DNA of 32,374 bases from Anthropogastromicrobium sp050944455 (GCA_050944455.1 JBMNRC010000030.1:1-32374), one strand, 5' to 3'; positions 23,836 to 32,183 are shown, counted from the stretch's first letter. Made by a program: numbers and translations. Notes: generated by a model from the letters alone, not told the origin.

Positions 23836-24633
23836 ATGTTAGCTATCGAACGAAGAAATCAGATTCTGGAAAAACTCCAGAGGGAAAAGCGGGTTGTCGT
23901 CGCCTCTCTCAGCGAGGAATTCCGCGTCTCGGAGGAAACGATCCGCAGGGATCTTGAAAAGCTGGAAAAAGAAGGTTACGCGACCAAGACCTACGGAGGG
24001 GCGGTGGTGCGTGAGAACAGCACGGTCGACCTGCCGTACATGATCCGAAAAAATACCAATGTAGAGGGAAAGCAGCAGATCGCGAAGCTGATTGCCGATA
24101 TGATCTCGGACGGCGATTCCCTCATGCTTGACGCCAGTTCCACGGCGGTCTTCGTGGCCAGGGAAATCCGGAAAAAGAGAAATATCACGCTGATCACAAA
24201 CTCCGTGGAAGTGCTGATTGAACTCTCTGACGTGCGGGGGTGGAAGATTCTCTCCACCGGGGGAACGATCAAGGAGGGATCCCTGGCGTTTACAGGGCAC
24301 CAGTCCGAAAAAATGCTGTCGGGATACCATGTGGATAAATCCGTCTTTTCCTGCAAAGGGCTGGACATCGGACGGGGCATGACAGACGCCAGCGACAGCT
24401 TTGCGGAGCTCAAGCGCACCATGATGAGCTGTTCCGGCATCCGGATTCTCGCGGCGGACTGCTCCAAATTCGATGTTATTTCGTTCGCGGAGATCGGAAG
24501 CATGGAGGATGTCGACATCCTCGTCACGGACAGAGAGCCCGATGACCGCTGGAAGCAGTTTTTCCAGTCCCAGAATATTCAGATGGTTTTTCCGGGGAGC
24601 GCCTCCGATCCTGAGCTCTCCCAGAGCCGCTGA
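23836..24633 (+). CDS. DeoR/GlpR-family transcriptional regulator
   Basis: A 265-residue cytosolic repressor-type regulator. The N-terminal winged helix is classic for the family: ERRNQILEKLQREKRVVVASLSEEFRVSEETIRRDLEKLEKEG (start about residue 4), followed by the TYGGAV hinge. The C-terminal sugar-phosphate-sensing domain shows STGGTIKEGSLAFTG and KGLDIGRGMTDASDSFAELKR. The target and effector are unknown; DeoR proteins of this type usually control nearby sugar genes, but no kinase operon adjoins it here. The start at 23836 has a weak GGGGGTG ribosome site. It appears monocistronic. Confidence 0.92.
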   Translation: MLAIERRNQILEKLQREKRVVVASLSEEFRVSEETIRRDLEKLEKEGYATKTYGGAVVRENSTVDLPYMIRKNTNVEGKQQIAKLIADMISDGDSLMLDASSTAVFVAREIRKKRNITLITNSVEVLIELSDVRGWKILSTGGTIKEGSLAFTGHQSEKMLSGYHVDKSVFSCKGLDIGRGMTDASDSFAELKRTMMSCSGIRILAADCSKFDVISFAEIGSMEDVDILVTDREPDDRWKQFFQSQNIQMVFPGSASDPELSQSR

Positions 24634-24660
24634 GACGGGGCCGCAGGCATTGCGCCGGTT

Positions 24661-24690
24661 TTGACACAGATATTTCCCGTATGGTACAAT
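24661..24690 (+). promoter_or_regulatory. Promoter of the lipid kinase gene
   Basis: Perfect -35 TTGACA (24661-24666), 18-bp spacer, TACAAT (24685-24690). Confidence 0.78.
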
Positions 24691-24760
24691 AATGTTTGTG
24701 CGGAGAGAACAGCGGCGAAGCTGCGTCCGCAGACGCTGCTGATGGAAATCCAGGATAGGG

Positions 24761-24825
24761 GAACGCCCGGCAGGTTTTTCCTGCCGGGCGTTCCGCCATA
24801 CCGAAGCGAAACAGCGCAGCGCTGT
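24761..24825 (+). promoter_or_regulatory. Two-hairpin leader of the lipid kinase gene
   Basis: Hairpin 1 is a perfect 14-bp stem (24761-24774 with 24780-24793) with a T5 loop. Hairpin 2 is a 7-1-7 palindrome, ACAGCGC-A-GCGCTGT (24811-24825), with T6 ten bases later (24836-24842 region). Both lie between the promoter and the start codon. They could attenuate or regulate the message; no known riboswitch class is recognised. Confidence 0.5.
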
Positions 24826-24874
24826 GTTCTGTCTCTGTTTTTTCGCTCACAATGAATGGGCAATGGAAGGTGAA

Positions 24875-25987
24875 ATGAAATTGAAGAAAGTTCTGGTCAT
24901 CATCAATATTCATGCCGGCCAGGGAAGCGTCGCTGAAAATCTGGGAATGATTGTCGATACGATGAACCGCGCCGGTTACGAGGTTACCGTTTACTCCACC
25001 CTTTATCACGGTCATGCGACCAAACTGATCCGGGAGTACGGGGCGGAATATCCGCTGGTCATCTGCTCAGGCGGAGACGGCACGCTCAACGAGATCGTCG
25101 ACGGACTGATGCTGCTGCCTGAGGAAAAACGCCCTGACATCGGCTATCTTCCGGCCGGATCGACCAACGATTACGCAAGTTCGCTCAACCTTCCCGTCCA
25201 GCCGGAAGACGGCATCGCGATGATTACGCAGGGCCATTTCAGAAAGGTGGATGTCGGAAGGTTCAACGATTCCGATTATTTTGTCTACGTCGCCGCGTTC
25301 GGCGCGTTCACCGAGGTTTCCTACAATACGCCCCAGTCCGAGAAAAATCTCTGGGGCCACCAGGCGTATATCATCCGTGGAATCCAGCAGGCGGCGAACA
25401 TCAAGCCCTATCATATGAAAGTGACGATCAGCGGCGGCGACGAAGCCGTGCTTGACAATAATTTCATCTACGGGATGGTCTACAACGCGAACAGCGTCGG
25501 CGGCTTTAAAAATCTCAGCGGAAAGCCGGTTGAACTGGACGACGGGCAGCTCGACGCGATGTTCGTGGTGTGCCCGGCGACGGGGATTGAATGGCCGGCG
25601 CTTCTGGCGGACTTCGTGACGAAGAATCCGCAGTCAAAATATATCCTGACCTACCGGGCGAAAAGTTTTCACTTTGAGGGGGATCAGGGCGTCGACTGGA
25701 CGCTTGACGGCGAATACGGCGGCACGCACAGTACGGTCCGGATTGAAACGTGTCATCAGGCGATGAGTATTGCCGTCCCGGACGACAGCGTTCCCTCGGG
25801 AGGAAAAAACGGCGAGAAAGCTGAAGCCGCGGAAAAACAGGACGCCGAAAGCCGTGAAAGCATGAAAGAGGGGGAAGACCCTGCGGCAGGCGGAAAAACC
25901 GCGGGGGACGCAGCGTCAGGAAAAAATGAAGAAATTCAAAATGAAGAAGACGCTGCGGAAACGGGCAGAGCAGATACGGATAAATAA
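24875..25987 (+). CDS. Diacylglycerol kinase-family lipid kinase (YegS/DgkB type)
   Basis: A 370-residue protein with a DAGK catalytic domain that transfers ATP phosphate to a lipid at the membrane face, probably diacylglycerol recycling in phospholipid or lipoteichoic-acid metabolism. ATG 24875 has GGAAGG 4 bases upstream; in-frame ATG codons upstream lack one. The nucleotide motif GGDGTLNE starts at residue 66, followed by LPAGSTNDYA. The C-terminal beta-sandwich ends near residue 305 at TLDGEYGG. A ~60-residue Lys/Glu/Ala/Gly-rich charged tail (about 308-370) lies beyond the fold. It stands alone between two promoters. Confidence 0.9.
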   Translation: MKLKKVLVIINIHAGQGSVAENLGMIVDTMNRAGYEVTVYSTLYHGHATKLIREYGAEYPLVICSGGDGTLNEIVDGLMLLPEEKRPDIGYLPAGSTNDYASSLNLPVQPEDGIAMITQGHFRKVDVGRFNDSDYFVYVAAFGAFTEVSYNTPQSEKNLWGHQAYIIRGIQQAANIKPYHMKVTISGGDEAVLDNNFIYGMVYNANSVGGFKNLSGKPVELDDGQLDAMFVVCPATGIEWPALLADFVTKNPQSKYILTYRAKSFHFEGDQGVDWTLDGEYGGTHSTVRIETCHQAMSIAVPDDSVPSGGKNGEKAEAAEKQDAESRESMKEGEDPAAGGKTAGDAASGKNEEIQNEEDAAETGRADTDK

Positions 25988-26006
25988 AACTTTCTGGCAA
26001 ATAATC

Positions 26007-26036
26007 TTTACAAATCCCATCAAAGTGTTATATAAT
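26007..26036 (+). promoter_or_regulatory. rpoD promoter
   Basis: TTTACA (26007-26012), 18-bp spacer, perfect TATAAT (26031-26036). The leader is about 160 nt. It starts right after the lipid kinase stop, so rpoD has its own promoter rather than following dnaG. Confidence 0.78.
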
Positions 26037-26203
26037 TGTTTAGTTGCACAAATGAGGGAGAAATCTTTCCCCGGCCGCCAGTTCCATTCAGGCCGGAAAA
26101 TCTCCCTGGGACATGCCGGGGCTGCTGTCCTGCGCAGCGGTTTCAAGAAATCAGGTTGCACCGCACAGCGCGGTCCAATGAAATTGAATCGGAGGCAATT
26201 GGC

Positions 26204-27388
26204 ATGAGCAAAGAAGAATTTATGGAGCGTCTGCCAAAACTGGTTGAGCTTGCCGAAAGTAAAGATAACAGTCTTGATTTTAATGATATAAATGACTTTT
26301 TCGCGGGCGTACAGCTGAGCACTGACCAGATGGAAGCGATCTACGCTTATCTGGAATCCCAGAAAATCGATGTTCTGCGGGAGAACGGCGAAGAGGAGAG
26401 TTCAGACGCAGACTCCGGGGAGACGGACGAAACCCGGGACGACGGCTTCTCCAAGGAGGACCAGGAGAAACCCGAAGGCGGCGACAGTGACAATGAGAGT
26501 GACAGTGACAGTGACAGCGACGACGCTGACATAGAGGATTCCAAGGATCTTCTGGAAGGAGTCGGCACGGAAGATCCCGTCAGGATGTACCTGAAGGAAA
26601 TCGGCACCATCCCGCTTCTCACCTCCGAGGAAGAACTGAGCCTCGCGAAAAGAAAATCCGAGGGAGACAAGGAAGCCCAGAAACGCCTGATTGAAGCGAA
26701 CCTGAGGCTGGTCGTCAGCATCGCGAAGCGCTATACCGGCCGGGGCATGAGTTTCCTGGACCTGGTTCAGGAAGGGAATCTCGGGCTGATCAAGGGCGTC
26801 GAAAAGTTCGATTACACCAAAGGGTACAAGCTGAGCACCTACGCAACCTGGTGGATCCGTCAGTCTGTAACACGGGCGCTGGCCGACCAGGCGAGGACGA
26901 TCCGCGTGCCTGTCCACATGGTCGAGACCATCAACAAGATGTCCAAGATGCAGCGCAAGCTCACGCTGGAACTCGGATATGAGCCGAGCACCGCGGAACT
27001 GGCCAAGGCGCTCGACATGACCGAGGACAAGGTGATGGAGATCATGCAGATCTCGCGGGAGCCTGCTTCCCTCGAAACCCCGATCGGCGAGGAGGACGAC
27101 AGCAATCTCGGCGATTTCGTCGCCGACACCAATGCGGTCACCCCCGAAGGCAACGTGGAAAGCACCATGCTGAGAGAACACATCGATGAGATGCTCGGCG
27201 ACCTGAAAGACCGTGAGCGCGAGGTCATCGAACTCCGCTTCGGCCTGAAGGACGGCAGGGCCCGCACTCTCGAAGATGTCGGCAGCACTTTCGGCGTCAC
27301 GCGCGAGCGCATCCGCCAGATTGAGGCAAAGGCTCTCCGAAAGCTCAAGAATCCGGTCCGCAGCAAGAAAATCAAGGATTTTCTGTAA
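26204..27388 (+). CDS. rpoD: RNA polymerase sigma factor RpoD (SigA)
   Basis: A 394-residue primary (sigma-70) factor that directs core RNA polymerase to housekeeping promoters. ATG 26204 has GGAGG 8 bases upstream. Region 1.1 is about residues 1-60. A Ser/Asp/Glu-rich acidic linker (62-118) contains an SDSDSD run encoded by AGTGAC hexamer repeats. Region 1.2 begins DPVRMYLKEIGTIPLLT (124). Region 2 has the -10-binding GYKLSTYATWWIRQSVTRAL, region 3 follows, and region 4 ends in the helix-turn-helix VTRERIRQIEAKALRKL. It lacks the long non-conserved insert of proteobacterial RpoD. The many TTGACA/TATAAT promoters in the window fit this sigma. Confidence 0.97.
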   Translation: MSKEEFMERLPKLVELAESKDNSLDFNDINDFFAGVQLSTDQMEAIYAYLESQKIDVLRENGEEESSDADSGETDETRDDGFSKEDQEKPEGGDSDNESDSDSDSDDADIEDSKDLLEGVGTEDPVRMYLKEIGTIPLLTSEEELSLAKRKSEGDKEAQKRLIEANLRLVVSIAKRYTGRGMSFLDLVQEGNLGLIKGVEKFDYTKGYKLSTYATWWIRQSVTRALADQARTIRVPVHMVETINKMSKMQRKLTLELGYEPSTAELAKALDMTEDKVMEIMQISREPASLETPIGEEDDSNLGDFVADTNAVTPEGNVESTMLREHIDEMLGDLKDREREVIELRFGLKDGRARTLEDVGSTFGVTRERIRQIEAKALRKLKNPVRSKKIKDFL

Positions 27389-27433
27389 ATTTTCCCGCGT
27401 ATCCGGATCCGAAGCAGCAACTGCTGCCAGGGA

Positions 27434-27442
27434 TGATACAAT
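27434..27442 (+). promoter_or_regulatory. Possible extended -10 promoter of queH
   Basis: TGATACAAT gives a TGn-extended -10 box (TACAAT 27437-27442) without a good -35. The leader to queH is about 185 nt, GC-rich, with no preQ1 riboswitch that I can recognise. Confidence 0.45.
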
Positions 27443-27634
27443 CGTTTTGTGTATTTCCAGACCGCCAGAATCAGGTTTCTTCCCGGCCGGACAGTTTCTG
27501 CTGCCCGCCGGCCGGAAGCCGGTCCGCTGGCGGTCCGTTTTTGCCGTTTTCCGTCATTGCCGGAATCCCGCCGGCCGGGCGTCAGCAGCGCTGCCGGCCT
27601 CGGGACAGTCCGAGCCTGGGACAGGGGAAAGAAT

Positions 27635-28276
27635 ATGCAGAAGCAGAATTATCAGAAAGTACTGGAAAAAACGCTGGAATCGATCCGGGAACGGGAGACA
27701 GTGCCGACCCTGATGCTTCATGCCTGCTGCGCTCCCTGCAGCAGCTACTGCCTTGAATATCTGTCCGGATATTTCCAAATCACGGTTTTTTATTACAACC
27801 CGAACATCACCTCAGAACCGGAATACCGCCACCGGGTGTCAGAACTCAGAAGGTTCCTGGGCGAATTTCCGGCAGTCCGCCCCGTGAAGCTGATCGAGGG
27901 CGAATACCGCCCGGATGACTTTCTGGAGCAGGTAAAAGGCCTGGAGCAGGAACCGGAGCGCGGCAGGCGATGCCGTGTCTGTTATGAAATGCGGCTTCGC
28001 AGAACGGCAGAGGAGGCCTTAAAGCAGAAATCGGACTTCTTCACCACCACGCTCTCGATCAGTCCGATGAAAAACGCGGACTGGCTCAATGAGATTGGAG
28101 CAGAGCTTTCCGCGGAGACGGGCATACCTTACCTGTTCTCTGATTTCAAGAAAAAAGGCGGATATCAGAGATCGATAGAGCTTTCCGCCCGGTACGGTCT
28201 CTACCGCCAGAATTACTGCGGCTGCGCGTTTTCCAGGCGGGACGGCGGTATGGCGGGCCGGGGTCCCGCACAATGA
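27635..28276 (+). CDS. queH: Epoxyqueuosine reductase QueH
   Basis: A 213-residue iron-sulfur enzyme (former DUF208) that reduces epoxyqueuosine to queuosine in tRNA, the non-homologous alternative to QueG. ATG 27635 is chosen because AGGGGAAAG lies just upstream and the conserved part begins soon after. Ligand cysteines are C31/C32 and C35 in HACCAPCSSY and C113/C116 in RCRVCYEMRL. FYYNPNI and FFTTTLSISPMKN are the other family blocks, and a C-terminal CGCAFS ends the fold. No other queuosine gene is near. The stop codon lies at the foot of a 12-bp hairpin. Confidence 0.94.
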   Translation: MQKQNYQKVLEKTLESIRERETVPTLMLHACCAPCSSYCLEYLSGYFQITVFYYNPNITSEPEYRHRVSELRRFLGEFPAVRPVKLIEGEYRPDDFLEQVKGLEQEPERGRRCRVCYEMRLRRTAEEALKQKSDFFTTTLSISPMKNADWLNEIGAELSAETGIPYLFSDFKKKGGYQRSIELSARYGLYRQNYCGCAFSRRDGGMAGRGPAQ

Positions 28277-28305
28277 CAGGCGCGCCTGCAGAAAGGCGCG
28301 CCTGT
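28276..28305. terminator. Hairpin between queH and the convergent membrane-protein gene
   Basis: A perfect 12-bp stem ACAGGCGCGCCT / AGGCGCGCCTGT (28276-28287, 28294-28305) with a 6-base loop. Only three T residues follow on either strand, so it is a weak intrinsic terminator, possibly bidirectional. Confidence 0.6.
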
Positions 28306-28333
28306 TTCAATGTCCGGAAACACCGGCTGAAAA

Positions 28334-28996
28334 TCAGCTTTTCTGTTCCTCAGGGCAGTGCTTTGCGAAAAATTTCTCCGAGAAATGACGGTCGAAGAAA
28401 TGGATGACCGGGCCGAAACCGAAAGCGGAGACCAGGGTCCCGAGACCGATGATACCGCCGCAGAGCCAGCAGACCAGCGCGCAGAGACCGTCAGTGAACA
28501 TTCTGCACCAGAAATACGGCACTTTGGGCAGATCCCTGTCGAGCATGAGCGCCAGCGAATCGTACGGAGCCACGCCGGTGTCGCTTTTCTGGTAGAGGGA
28601 TAGGCCGAAACTCGTGATAATCATTCCGATGAAGACGCACACAACCTGCAGGGGAAGCGCGGAAACAGCCCCGAAAAGCTTCGTCAGCACGGAATAAAAG
28701 GCGTCCACAAAAGTTCCCAGCAGAAAGGCGTTGACCACGGTCCCCGGCCCGATCAGGCTTCGGCCGCGCGCGATCTGGATGGAAAAATAGCACAGGTTGA
28801 TGAGAATCTGAAATACCTGGAACGGAATGCCGATCTTTGCCGCGACAGCCAGATTCACGCCGGTGAAAGGGTCGTTGCCCATCCGGGAATAGCGGAAAAC
28901 CGCGATTCCAAGGCCGGTGATAAGGTTCCCTGCCAGCATCACCGCAAGCCGGAAACGCCCCTGCGCTGTCAGATATCGGGAAAAAACTTTTTTCAT
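28334..28996 (-). CDS. YczE/YitT-like integral membrane protein
   Basis: A 220-residue membrane protein with about five hydrophobic helices. ATG 28996 has GGAGGG 3-4 bases upstream; an in-frame ATG at 29056 lacks one. The conserved segments are GLGIAVFRYSRMGNDPFTGVNLAVA near the N-terminus and SFGLSLYQKSDTGVAPYDSLALML in the middle, two related stretches typical of the YczE/YyaS-type family. Function is unknown for this family; a transporter role is often assumed. The C-terminus HCPEEQKS is charged and cytoplasmic. It is convergent with queH and divergent from the GH13 genes. Confidence 0.82.
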   Translation of the reverse strand: MKKVFSRYLTAQGRFRLAVMLAGNLITGLGIAVFRYSRMGNDPFTGVNLAVAAKIGIPFQVFQILINLCYFSIQIARGRSLIGPGTVVNAFLLGTFVDAFYSVLTKLFGAVSALPLQVVCVFIGMIITSFGLSLYQKSDTGVAPYDSLALMLDRDLPKVPYFWCRMFTDGLCALVCWLCGGIIGLGTLVSAFGFGPVIHFFDRHFSEKFFAKHCPEEQKS

Positions 28997-29128
28997 AATC
29001 CCTCCGCGAAAGCTGCCGCGGCGGTCTGCCTGCCCGCGGCCCGTTTTCTGATCCATATTCCCGCTGCCCGGCGGAATTCCGCAGTGAAAAGATCCGCGGG
29101 GCAGTCAGTCTGGTCTCAAAACATCCTG

Positions 29129-29158
29129 ATTCTATCATCCCCATCCGGCATTCATCAA
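29129..29158 (-). promoter_or_regulatory. Promoter of the YczE-like gene
   Basis: On the minus strand: TTGATG (29153-29158), 18-bp spacer, TAGAAT (29129-29134). Confidence 0.6.
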
Positions 29159-29216
29159 GCCCGAATTGTTCATCCGGAGCGAAATCCAAAAGGAGCGGGA
29201 GAACCGGTCCCGGCAG

Positions 29217-29225
29217 TGGTATAAT
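29217..29225 (+). promoter_or_regulatory. Extended -10 promoter of the GH13 pair
   Basis: TGGTATAAT gives a TGn-extended, perfect TATAAT (29220-29225); no good -35 lies 16-18 bp upstream. Confidence 0.6.
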
Positions 29226-29369
29226 GGAAAAGGAATGCCGCGACGGCGGATCCGCCTTTCGAAGCGGGGCCGCCGGAACGGGACTTTCCGCCGGATCCGC
29301 GGCCGGATCTGTGTCTGACCGCGACAGGATCATCCCAGCTGAGCCGAAAGGAGACAGAGACACAGCCGT

Positions 29370-30815
29370 ATGCCCAAAAAAGTATCCAATAAAGTCATGC
29401 TGATCACTTACGCGGATTCTCTCGGCATCAATCTTTCTGAACTGTCGGAAGTGCTGGAAGACTGCGTCGGAGACGCGATCGGAAGAATTCACCTTCTGCC
29501 GTTTTATCCCTCCTCGGCGGACAAGGGATTTGCCCCGCTGAACTATGAAGTCGACTCCGCGTTCGGCACCTGGGCGGACGTGGAAAGCCTTTCTCGCAGG
29601 TACAGCCTGTCCGTCGACTATGAGATAAACCATCTTTCCGCCCACAGCCCGCAGTTCCTGGATTATCTGAAAAATGGTGACCGGTCCCCCTTCCGCGATT
29701 TCTTCATCCGGGCCGAGGACCTGTGGCCGGGCGGTGAGGTTCCGGAGAAAGACCTGGAAAAAATTTTCAATCTGCGGCCAGGCGGTCCCTTTTCGGAATT
29801 CACTTTCGCCGACGGGACGGTACGCCGCATCTGGAGCACCTTCGGGGAAGAGATGGTGGATCTCAACGTGCAGGATCCGGGCGTGAAGAAATTCCACCGG
29901 GACAACCTGAGAATGCTGTCCGGACACGGCGCTGCGATGATCCGGCTGGACGCTCTCGGCTATATCGTCAAAAAGCCAGGCACCGCCTGTTATTTTGAGC
30001 AGCCCGAAGTGTGGGACCTGCTGGAAGAGTACAGAAACGACCTGGACGGAACGCAGACCGATATCCTTCCGGAGGTCCACGGGTCCTATTTCCGGCAGAT
30101 GAAGCTCGCGGAACGGGGATATATCACGTCCGGTTCCGGTCTGCCCCTGATCATGCTGCAGGCCCTGTACTTCGGAGACGCGGTCTACCTGCGGAACTGG
30201 ATGAAGATGTGCCCGCACAGGCAGTTCACCTTTCTGGATACGCACGACGGGATCGGGATCGGGGACGCGGAACACCTGCTGCCGGACGGGGAACTGCAGA
30301 GAACCCTGGATAAGCTTTTCTCTGTCAGCCCGGTATCCAAGATCATGAAGCAGGAGAAAGGCACCTATTATACCTCGCATCAGGTCAACTGTACGTTTTT
30401 TACCGCGCTTGAGGAGAATGAGCAGAAGTATCTCTGCGCGAGAGCCATCCAGTTTTTCATCCCGGGCGTGCCTGTCGTTTATTACATGGGGCTTCTGGCG
30501 GCCACAAACGATTACAGCCTTCTGGTCCGTACACTGAAGCCGAGAGACATCAACCGCAGCTACTATACGAAAGATGAGGCGGAACGGGAAATGCGCAAAC
30601 CGGTGGTTCAGAAGCTGCTCAGGCTGATGAAATTCCGGAACAGCAGTCCCGCGTTTGACGGCGCTTTCTCCGTCAGCGACGGTGATCCATATACCATCAA
30701 CTGCTCCTGGACCGGCGGCATCTCCGAGGCAAGACTTCACGCGGATCTGCGCACCGGTGAATTTGAGATCACAAGCACGGACGGCGGCGCGCCGGTAAAA
30801 CTGGACCTGAACTGA
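29370..30815 (+). CDS. gtfA: Sucrose phosphorylase-family GH13 enzyme (catalytically complete)
   Basis: A 481-residue cytosolic glycoside phosphorylase of the sucrose-phosphorylase subfamily (GH13_18 type), which splits sucrose or a related alpha-glucoside with phosphate to give glucose-1-phosphate. The start ATG is supported by co-linearity with the paralogue downstream, although the nearest Shine-Dalgarno is 16 bases away. Visible features are LITYADSLG, the region I pair N87-H88 (INHLS), nucleophile D194 with R192 (RLDALGY), acid/base E235 (PEVHGSYF), transition-state stabiliser D293 with H292 (LDTHDGIG), and the RDINRSYY loop. Acceptor specificity (fructose, fructose-6-phosphate, glycerate) cannot be read from this, so the sucrose assignment is provisional. 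Confidence 0.85.
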   Translation: MPKKVSNKVMLITYADSLGINLSELSEVLEDCVGDAIGRIHLLPFYPSSADKGFAPLNYEVDSAFGTWADVESLSRRYSLSVDYEINHLSAHSPQFLDYLKNGDRSPFRDFFIRAEDLWPGGEVPEKDLEKIFNLRPGGPFSEFTFADGTVRRIWSTFGEEMVDLNVQDPGVKKFHRDNLRMLSGHGAAMIRLDALGYIVKKPGTACYFEQPEVWDLLEEYRNDLDGTQTDILPEVHGSYFRQMKLAERGYITSGSGLPLIMLQALYFGDAVYLRNWMKMCPHRQFTFLDTHDGIGIGDAEHLLPDGELQRTLDKLFSVSPVSKIMKQEKGTYYTSHQVNCTFFTALEENEQKYLCARAIQFFIPGVPVVYYMGLLAATNDYSLLVRTLKPRDINRSYYTKDEAEREMRKPVVQKLLRLMKFRNSSPAFDGAFSVSDGDPYTINCSWTGGISEARLHADLRTGEFEITSTDGGAPVKLDLN

Positions 30816-30857
30816 TAACACCTGACAATGCGGCTTCGCCGCGGAACAGGAGTCTGA

Positions 30858-32090
30858 ATGCTGCAGAAACTATCCAATAAAATCCTGCTGGTCACCTCCG
30901 CGGATTCACTGGGGAAAAATCTCGCCGAACTCTGCGAGGTGCTCCGCACCGTCGTGAAAGAAGCCGCGGGCGGAATCTTTCTGCTCCCGCAGCAGCCAGC
31001 CCGCCTCGCGGCAGACGGCGCCACAGGACAGCCTTACCCGTTGGGCAACCCGGAATTCGGGACAGGCGCCGACCTCAGCAGAATCACCGCAAAATATTAC
31101 CTGATGCTGGACTGCCGGGCTGACGCGGAGACCGCGGGAATGCCGGAAGAAAGGAAACGGCTCCGGGGAGAACTCCGGAGCCTTTCGGAGGCCGGAGCGG
31201 TTCTGGCGCATATCGACGCTTCCGGGTTCGGCCCGGTCGGCATGGAGCCTGCCGGAAATGATCCGGAGATGAACCGCCTGAACCTGCTGGAAATGCTGTC
31301 TGTCTGCCGGGAGTTCCTGTACGGAACCGATACGGAGATCGTTCCGGAGATTCACGATACCTATTTTACGCAGCTCGGGCTGGCGGCCAGAGGCTTCCGG
31401 ACCTTCAGCGGAGCTCTGCCGCTTCTCCTGCTCCATGCGATGTATACCGGGGAATCCACCTATCTGCGGGACTGGATGAAAATCTGCCCGCACAGGCAGT
31501 TTACCGGGCTGGACCCGGAAAAAGGCATCTTTACCGCAGACGCGCGCCATCTGCTTCCCGACGAAAAAATCACGCAGACGGCAGAACAGCTTCTCCGAAA
31601 CTGCCCGGTCTCCCGGGAACTGAGTGAGAAATCCGCCGCGTCCCCGTACAGCTGGCACCGCCTGAACTGCACGCTTTACTCAGCCCTCGCCGAGGATGAC
31701 CAGAAATATCTGTGCGCCAGGGCAATCCAGTTTTTCGCGCCCGGAATTCCTGCTGTGACCTGCGAAGGGCTGCTGGCCGGAAAAAACGACCCGGTTGTGA
31801 TCAGTCCGTCGACGCGTGGCGGGAAACTCAGCCGGCACACCTACTCGCTGGAGGACGTTCTGCGGGAATCGGAGCGGCCTGTCGTCAAAAGGCTGCTTAA
31901 ACTGATGACTTTCCGCTGCAACTGGCCCGCTTTCGACGGAACATTCAGCGTTGAGGACGGCGGCGGCAGTTCGCTGGACTGCGGATGGTCAAACGGAAAC
32001 TTCAGGGCGTCGCTTCACGCGGACCTGTCGACCGGTCAATTCCGGATTTTCACCGCTGATTCCTATACACAGTCGGAACTGTCCGTGTGA
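30858..32090 (+). CDS. Degenerate GH13 sucrose-phosphorylase paralogue, probable pseudoenzyme
   Basis: A 410-residue protein encoded 42 bp after the intact GH13 gene, with CAGGAG 5 bases before the ATG. The two align from residue 1 (MPKKVSNKVMLITYADSLG against MLQKLSNKILLVTSADSLG) to the end, including CPHRQFT, KYLCARAIQFF and PAFDG. The paralogue lacks about 74 residues where domain B and the N-H motif should be. The nucleophile Asp remains (D120) but the invariant Arg two before it is His (H118). The acid/base Glu remains (E164). The stabiliser motif LDTHDGIG has become LDPEKGIF, with K222 in place of Asp. RDINR is also lost. The frame is intact, so it is likely a translated non-catalytic partner or regulator; this is inference. 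Confidence 0.82.
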   Translation: MLQKLSNKILLVTSADSLGKNLAELCEVLRTVVKEAAGGIFLLPQQPARLAADGATGQPYPLGNPEFGTGADLSRITAKYYLMLDCRADAETAGMPEERKRLRGELRSLSEAGAVLAHIDASGFGPVGMEPAGNDPEMNRLNLLEMLSVCREFLYGTDTEIVPEIHDTYFTQLGLAARGFRTFSGALPLLLLHAMYTGESTYLRDWMKICPHRQFTGLDPEKGIFTADARHLLPDEKITQTAEQLLRNCPVSRELSEKSAASPYSWHRLNCTLYSALAEDDQKYLCARAIQFFAPGIPAVTCEGLLAGKNDPVVISPSTRGGKLSRHTYSLEDVLRESERPVVKRLLKLMTFRCNWPAFDGTFSVEDGGGSSLDCGWSNGNFRASLHADLSTGQFRIFTADSYTQSELSV

Positions 32091-32183
32091 GAGGAGTACT
32101 TATAAACACCGGCCGCGAAAACGGGAATTCTGAAATGCGGCGGCAGATTTCTCATTCCCGGGAATCCGGAGCGGATACGGTTC

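Larger units (their letters stand above)
28997..29369. other. Divergent intergenic region, YczE-like gene / GH13 genes
   Basis: About 370 bases with promoters for both sides (listed separately) and a ~140-nt GH13 leader. The leader contains a 12-bp palindrome GGCGGATCCGCC (29245-29256) and a Shine-Dalgarno-like AAAGGAG that lies 16 bases before the ATG, unusually far. No gene is supported here. Confidence 0.6.

Noticed and set aside
27443..27634. preQ1 riboswitch ahead of queH
   Set aside because: The leader is GC-rich and I cannot find the short pseudoknot and A-rich tail expected of preQ1 aptamers.
28491..30821. 776-codon minus-strand ORF
   Set aside because: It runs antisense through the GH13 gene and, out of frame, over the YczE-like gene. 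The protein has no domain, and both overlapped genes have strong family matches.
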